From NCBI GenBank assembly GCA_003133205.1, contig PKWK01000311.1, forward strand, positions 9,040 through 16,320: DNA of 7,281 nucleotides, read 5' to 3'. The notes under the pieces are model-generated. The model worked only from the letters and a program-made list of their open reading frames with translations, ran no database searches and was not told the origin of the DNA. The DNA comes from Granulicella sp. Its GTDB lineage: Bacteria > Acidobacteriota > Terriglobia > Terriglobales > Acidobacteriaceae. This document shows positions 5,746 to 7,281 of the stretch, piece by piece. The position numbers were made by a program, and so were the translations under genes. Positions within the stretch are counted from its first letter, which is position 1; every line of letters begins with the position of its first letter.

Positions 5746-6183
5746 TTCCCGCGCCATCCCCCGCATCCGTACCGCCAGATCCACCGGAAAAATCCGCTCC
5801 ACCGCCCCCTCAATCTCTTCCGCCCCCCACCACCGAATCTCCTTCATGATCGCGATCTCATCCGCTGTAACCCCCCGCAGCACCGGCTCCTCCGCCCCAC
5901 ACCGCGCCGTGAACACATAGTCAAAGTTGTCCCGCATCTCCCCCTGATGCTCAAACTGCGTAGCCTCCGTATACACAGGCCCCACCACCTCCATGGTCAG
6001 CCCCAACTCCTCCCGCAACTCCCGCCTCGCCGCCTCCAGCGGAGTCTCCCCCGCCTCAATCTCCCCACCCGGAGTCAGCCAGAACACAAACTCCCCATCC
6101 GCCCGCATCACCACACACCGAATCAGCAACACCCTTCCTGCCGGATCGAACACCATCACCCGCGCCGTCCGCCGAGCCCGCAC
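5737..6183 (-). CDS. Nudix hydrolase
   Basis: Nudix enzymes cleave nucleoside diphosphates linked to another group, using Mg2+ or Mn2+ in the cytoplasm. The 148-residue protein has a complete Nudix box at residues 40-62, matching G-x5-E-x7-R-E-U-x-E-E-x-G-U exactly: G40, E46, R54, E55, E58, E59, G61. Before it are RTARVMVFDPAGRVLLIR (5-22) and FWLTPGGEIE (34-43), typical of the family. The substrate is unknown. The GTG at 6183-6181 is preferred. It is one base after the monophosphatase stop, has GGAGAGG at 6194-6188, and gives the normal short N-terminus. An ATG at 6270 would add 29 arginine-rich residues read from inside the monophosphatase gene. The pair is probably translationally coupled. 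The C-terminal end overlaps the convergent antiporter gene by 9 bases. Confidence 0.88.
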   Translation of the reverse strand: MRARRTARVMVFDPAGRVLLIRCVVMRADGEFVFWLTPGGEIEAGETPLEAARRELREELGLTMEVVGPVYTEATQFEHQGEMRDNFDYVFTARCGAEEPVLRGVTADEIAIMKEIRWWGAEEIEGAVERIFPVDLAVRMRGMARELG

Positions 6184-6184
6184 C

Positions 6185-7060
6185 CTACCTCTCCGCCGCC
6201 GCTCTCCGAGCCGCAAACTCCGCCGGACTCGGAATCGCCCCCAGCCCACGCCCCGCGAACATCTCCCCAAACAAATGCCGCATCTCTCCCGCGATCAGCC
6301 CATTCGTAGCCAGCACCTCGCGCGAGTCGAGCGTAAACTTCCCGCCATCAAAATGCGTCACCGTCCCACCCGCCTCCTCCACCAGCAAATATCCCGCCGA
6401 AGTATCCCACGGATTCAGATGGAACTCCCAAAATCCATCCAGCCTTCCGCACGCCACATAAGCCATATCCAGCCCCGCACTCCCCGCCCGCCGAACCCCA
6501 TGCGACCGCAGCGTGAACTCCTGATAGAAGTGAATGTTCGGCGACACATGCCTCTTCTGCGAAGGAAACCCCGTAGCCGTCAGCGCCTCCTGCAACTTCT
6601 TCGTCTTCGACACGTGCACCTGCCGCCCATTCAGCCACGTGCCCCGCCCCCGCTCCGCCGAGAACATCTCATCCCGCAACGGATCGTAGATCACCCCCGC
6701 CACCATCTCCCCGTCCGCATCTTTCGCGAGCCCTGCCACCCGCCGCTCCAGCCCCAGAATCACGCAGAACGCCGGAAACCCATGCGCAAAGTTCGTAGTC
6801 CCATCCAGCGGGTCCACATACCAGCGAAACTCGCTCTCCATCTGGTCGCGCGTCCCCTCTTCGCCATAGATCCCATGCGCCGGAAACGCCTTCGTCAGCC
6901 GCTCCCGAATCAGCGCCTCGCTGGCCCGATCCGCCTCGGTCACCAGGTCCACATCGCCCTTGTACTCGGTCTCCACGCCCTTGGCATAAAACTCCCGCAG
7001 CAATGCCCCAGCCTGCCTCGCAATCCCCTCCGCCACATGCGCAAACTCAAACCGCTTCAT
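6185..7060 (-). CDS. Inositol monophosphatase-family phosphatase
   Basis: This 291-residue protein belongs to the Mg2+-dependent, lithium-sensitive phosphatases (IMPase, SuhB and CysQ relatives), which remove phosphate from myo-inositol phosphate, 3'-phosphoadenosine 5'-phosphate or similar compounds. All metal-site motifs are present: D43 in VTEADRASE (40-48), G66-E67-E68-G69, D83-P-L-D86-G-T-T (83-89) and W218-D219-T-S-A-G (218-223). The length is somewhat above the usual 260-270, mainly through a C-terminal tail rich in alanine and arginine. The start is the ATG at 7060, which has AAGGGAG at 7073-7067, six bases upstream. A start at 7141 would add 27 residues coded by intergenic repeat sequence. 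The Nudix gene follows after one base, suggesting a small phosphate-ester clean-up operon. Which substrate it uses cannot be told from the motifs. Confidence 0.92.
   Translation of the reverse strand: MKRFEFAHVAEGIARQAGALLREFYAKGVETEYKGDVDLVTEADRASEALIRERLTKAFPAHGIYGEEGTRDQMESEFRWYVDPLDGTTNFAHGFPAFCVILGLERRVAGLAKDADGEMVAGVIYDPLRDEMFSAERGRGTWLNGRQVHVSKTKKLQEALTATGFPSQKRHVSPNIHFYQEFTLRSHGVRRAGSAGLDMAYVACGRLDGFWEFHLNPWDTSAGYLLVEEAGGTVTHFDGGKFTLDSREVLATNGLIAGEMRHLFGEMFAGRGLGAIPSPAEFAARRAAAER
6188..6194 (-). promoter_or_regulatory. Ribosome binding site of the Nudix gene, inside the monophosphatase 3' end
   Basis: GGAGAGG on the minus strand lies four bases before the GTG at 6183 and is part of the last codons of the upstream gene. 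It decides in favour of the GTG start and suggests re-initiation by ribosomes that end at the TAG. Confidence 0.65.
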
Positions 7061-7066
7061 CTCAAT

Positions 7067-7073
7067 CTCCCTT
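7067..7073 (-). promoter_or_regulatory. Ribosome binding site of the monophosphatase gene
   Basis: AAGGGAG on the minus strand, six bases before the ATG at 7060. It settles the start against the longer open frame from 7141. Confidence 0.8.
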
Positions 7074-7102
7074 ACTTCCACACTAACAGCCGAATTGGGT
7101 GC

Positions 7103-7128
7103 CCCACATCTCGCCCCTGAGATGTGGG
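7103..7128. repeat. Perfect 10-base inverted repeat, 6-base loop
   Basis: CCCACATCTC (7103-7112) pairs with GAGATGTGGG (7119-7128). It lies about 30 bases upstream of the monophosphatase ribosome binding site. No T-tract follows on either strand, so I do not call it a terminator. I associate the motif with dispersed intergenic repeats in Acidobacteriota, from recollection. Confidence 0.8.
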
Positions 7129-7151
7129 TGGACCACCACAAAACCGGGTGC

Positions 7152-7201
7152 CCACCCTGAAACCGGGTGGCCCATCCTTCGCGTTCTTTGCGAAGGGTGG
7201 G
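7152..7201. repeat. Two adjacent hairpins, 6-base and 12-base stems
   Basis: CCACCC (7152-7157) pairs with GGGTGG (7165-7170). Immediately next, CCCATCCTTCGC (7171-7182) pairs with GCGAAGGGTGGG (7190-7201) at every position but one, where T7175 faces G7197. The 10-base AAACCGGGTG occurs at 7141-7150 and again at 7160-7169. Confidence 0.75.
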
Positions 7202-7252
7202 TTATCGCGCGACCGCGCGACCGCTGTTGCCTCTGGGTTATCGCGCGACCGC
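7199..7252. repeat. 18-base direct repeat GGGTTATCGCGCGACCGC
   Basis: Identical copies lie at 7199-7216 and 7235-7252, 36 bases apart. After the first copy the 8-base GCGACCGC is repeated once more (7217-7224). The first copy overlaps the right arm of the preceding hairpin, so the elements are joined as one composite block. Confidence 0.85.
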
Positions 7253-7281
7253 ATTTGCTTCTAGGAGTTTGTTGAAAAAGG

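Noticed and set aside
4362..5849. 495-codon plus-strand open frame over the antiporter gene
   Set aside because: Arginine/proline-rich shadow in another frame of the antiporter, which has clear family motifs in its own frame.
6184..6270. Earlier ATG start for the Nudix gene
   Set aside because: It would add 29 mostly arginine and glycine residues from within the monophosphatase gene. The GTG at 6183 has the right spacing and a ribosome binding site.
5993..7120. 375-codon plus-strand open frame opposite the monophosphatase and Nudix genes
   Set aside because: Arginine/proline-rich shadow with no recognisable domain; the minus-strand genes carry complete catalytic motifs.
7061..7141. Earlier start for the monophosphatase
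   Set aside because: The added 27 residues are coded by intergenic hairpin sequence, and the ATG at 7060 has a strong ribosome binding site.
7072..7254. 60-codon minus-strand open frame upstream of the monophosphatase
   Set aside because: It is made wholly of the hairpin and direct-repeat sequence; such frames are typical false predictions in repeats.
7261..7281. Right edge ending in TTTGTTGAAAAAGG as a possible insertion-sequence end
   Set aside because: It recalls some transposon ends, but there is no partner inverted repeat or transposase in the window, so it cannot be supported.

Overview
This GC-rich window carries nine protein genes, seven on the minus strand and two on the plus strand, with short intergenic gaps full of repeats. 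Every gene I recognise is an ordinary chromosomal housekeeping or accessory gene. There are no transposase, phage, plasmid or CRISPR genes. The intergenic repeats (tandem heptamers, the GGGGCTGAAGCCCC and GGGCTAAAGCCC hairpins, and the block of hairpins plus GGGTTATCGCGCGACCGC repeats at the right end) look like repeats I associate with Acidobacteriota of the class Terriglobia. That assignment is inference from pattern memory, not a database result.

Layout from left to right. The N-terminal end of glyQ (glycyl-tRNA synthetase alpha subunit, minus) runs off the left edge. A plus-strand gene for an unrecognised three-segment membrane protein follows, and its 3' end overlaps the end of a convergent minus-strand gene for an FMN-binding protein of the pyridoxamine-phosphate-oxidase type. 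That gene lies 45 bases after a GT87-type membrane glycosyltransferase gene. Upstream of the glycosyltransferase are a G-quadruplex-type motif and a long array of 7-base units that starts right after the recO stop codon. recO is preceded by two and a half copies of a 52-base repeat ending in a perfect hairpin. Beyond these come a well-formed intrinsic terminator and a second heptamer array, both at the 3' end of a small seven-iron ferredoxin gene. The ferredoxin diverges from a plus-strand CPA1-family Na+/H+ antiporter gene. That gene converges, with a 9-base overlap, on a minus-strand operon of an inositol-monophosphatase-family enzyme followed one base later by a Nudix hydrolase. The last 221 bases hold only repeats plus the monophosphatase ribosome binding site.

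How the genes work together. Only two groups look co-transcribed: monophosphatase-Nudix (1-base gap, GTG start, probable translational coupling) and glycosyltransferase-FMN protein (45-base gap). recO and glyQ keep the same order and strand as in the recO-glyQ-glyS cluster of Firmicutes, but three genes lie between them here. No non-coding stretch exceeds 300 bases; the longest, 3743-4041, is 299 bases and is almost entirely repeats and the terminator. I found no convincing new multi-gene system. The most notable signals are non-coding: the heptamer arrays set against stop codons, and the 52-base repeat whose hairpin shows a paired base change.
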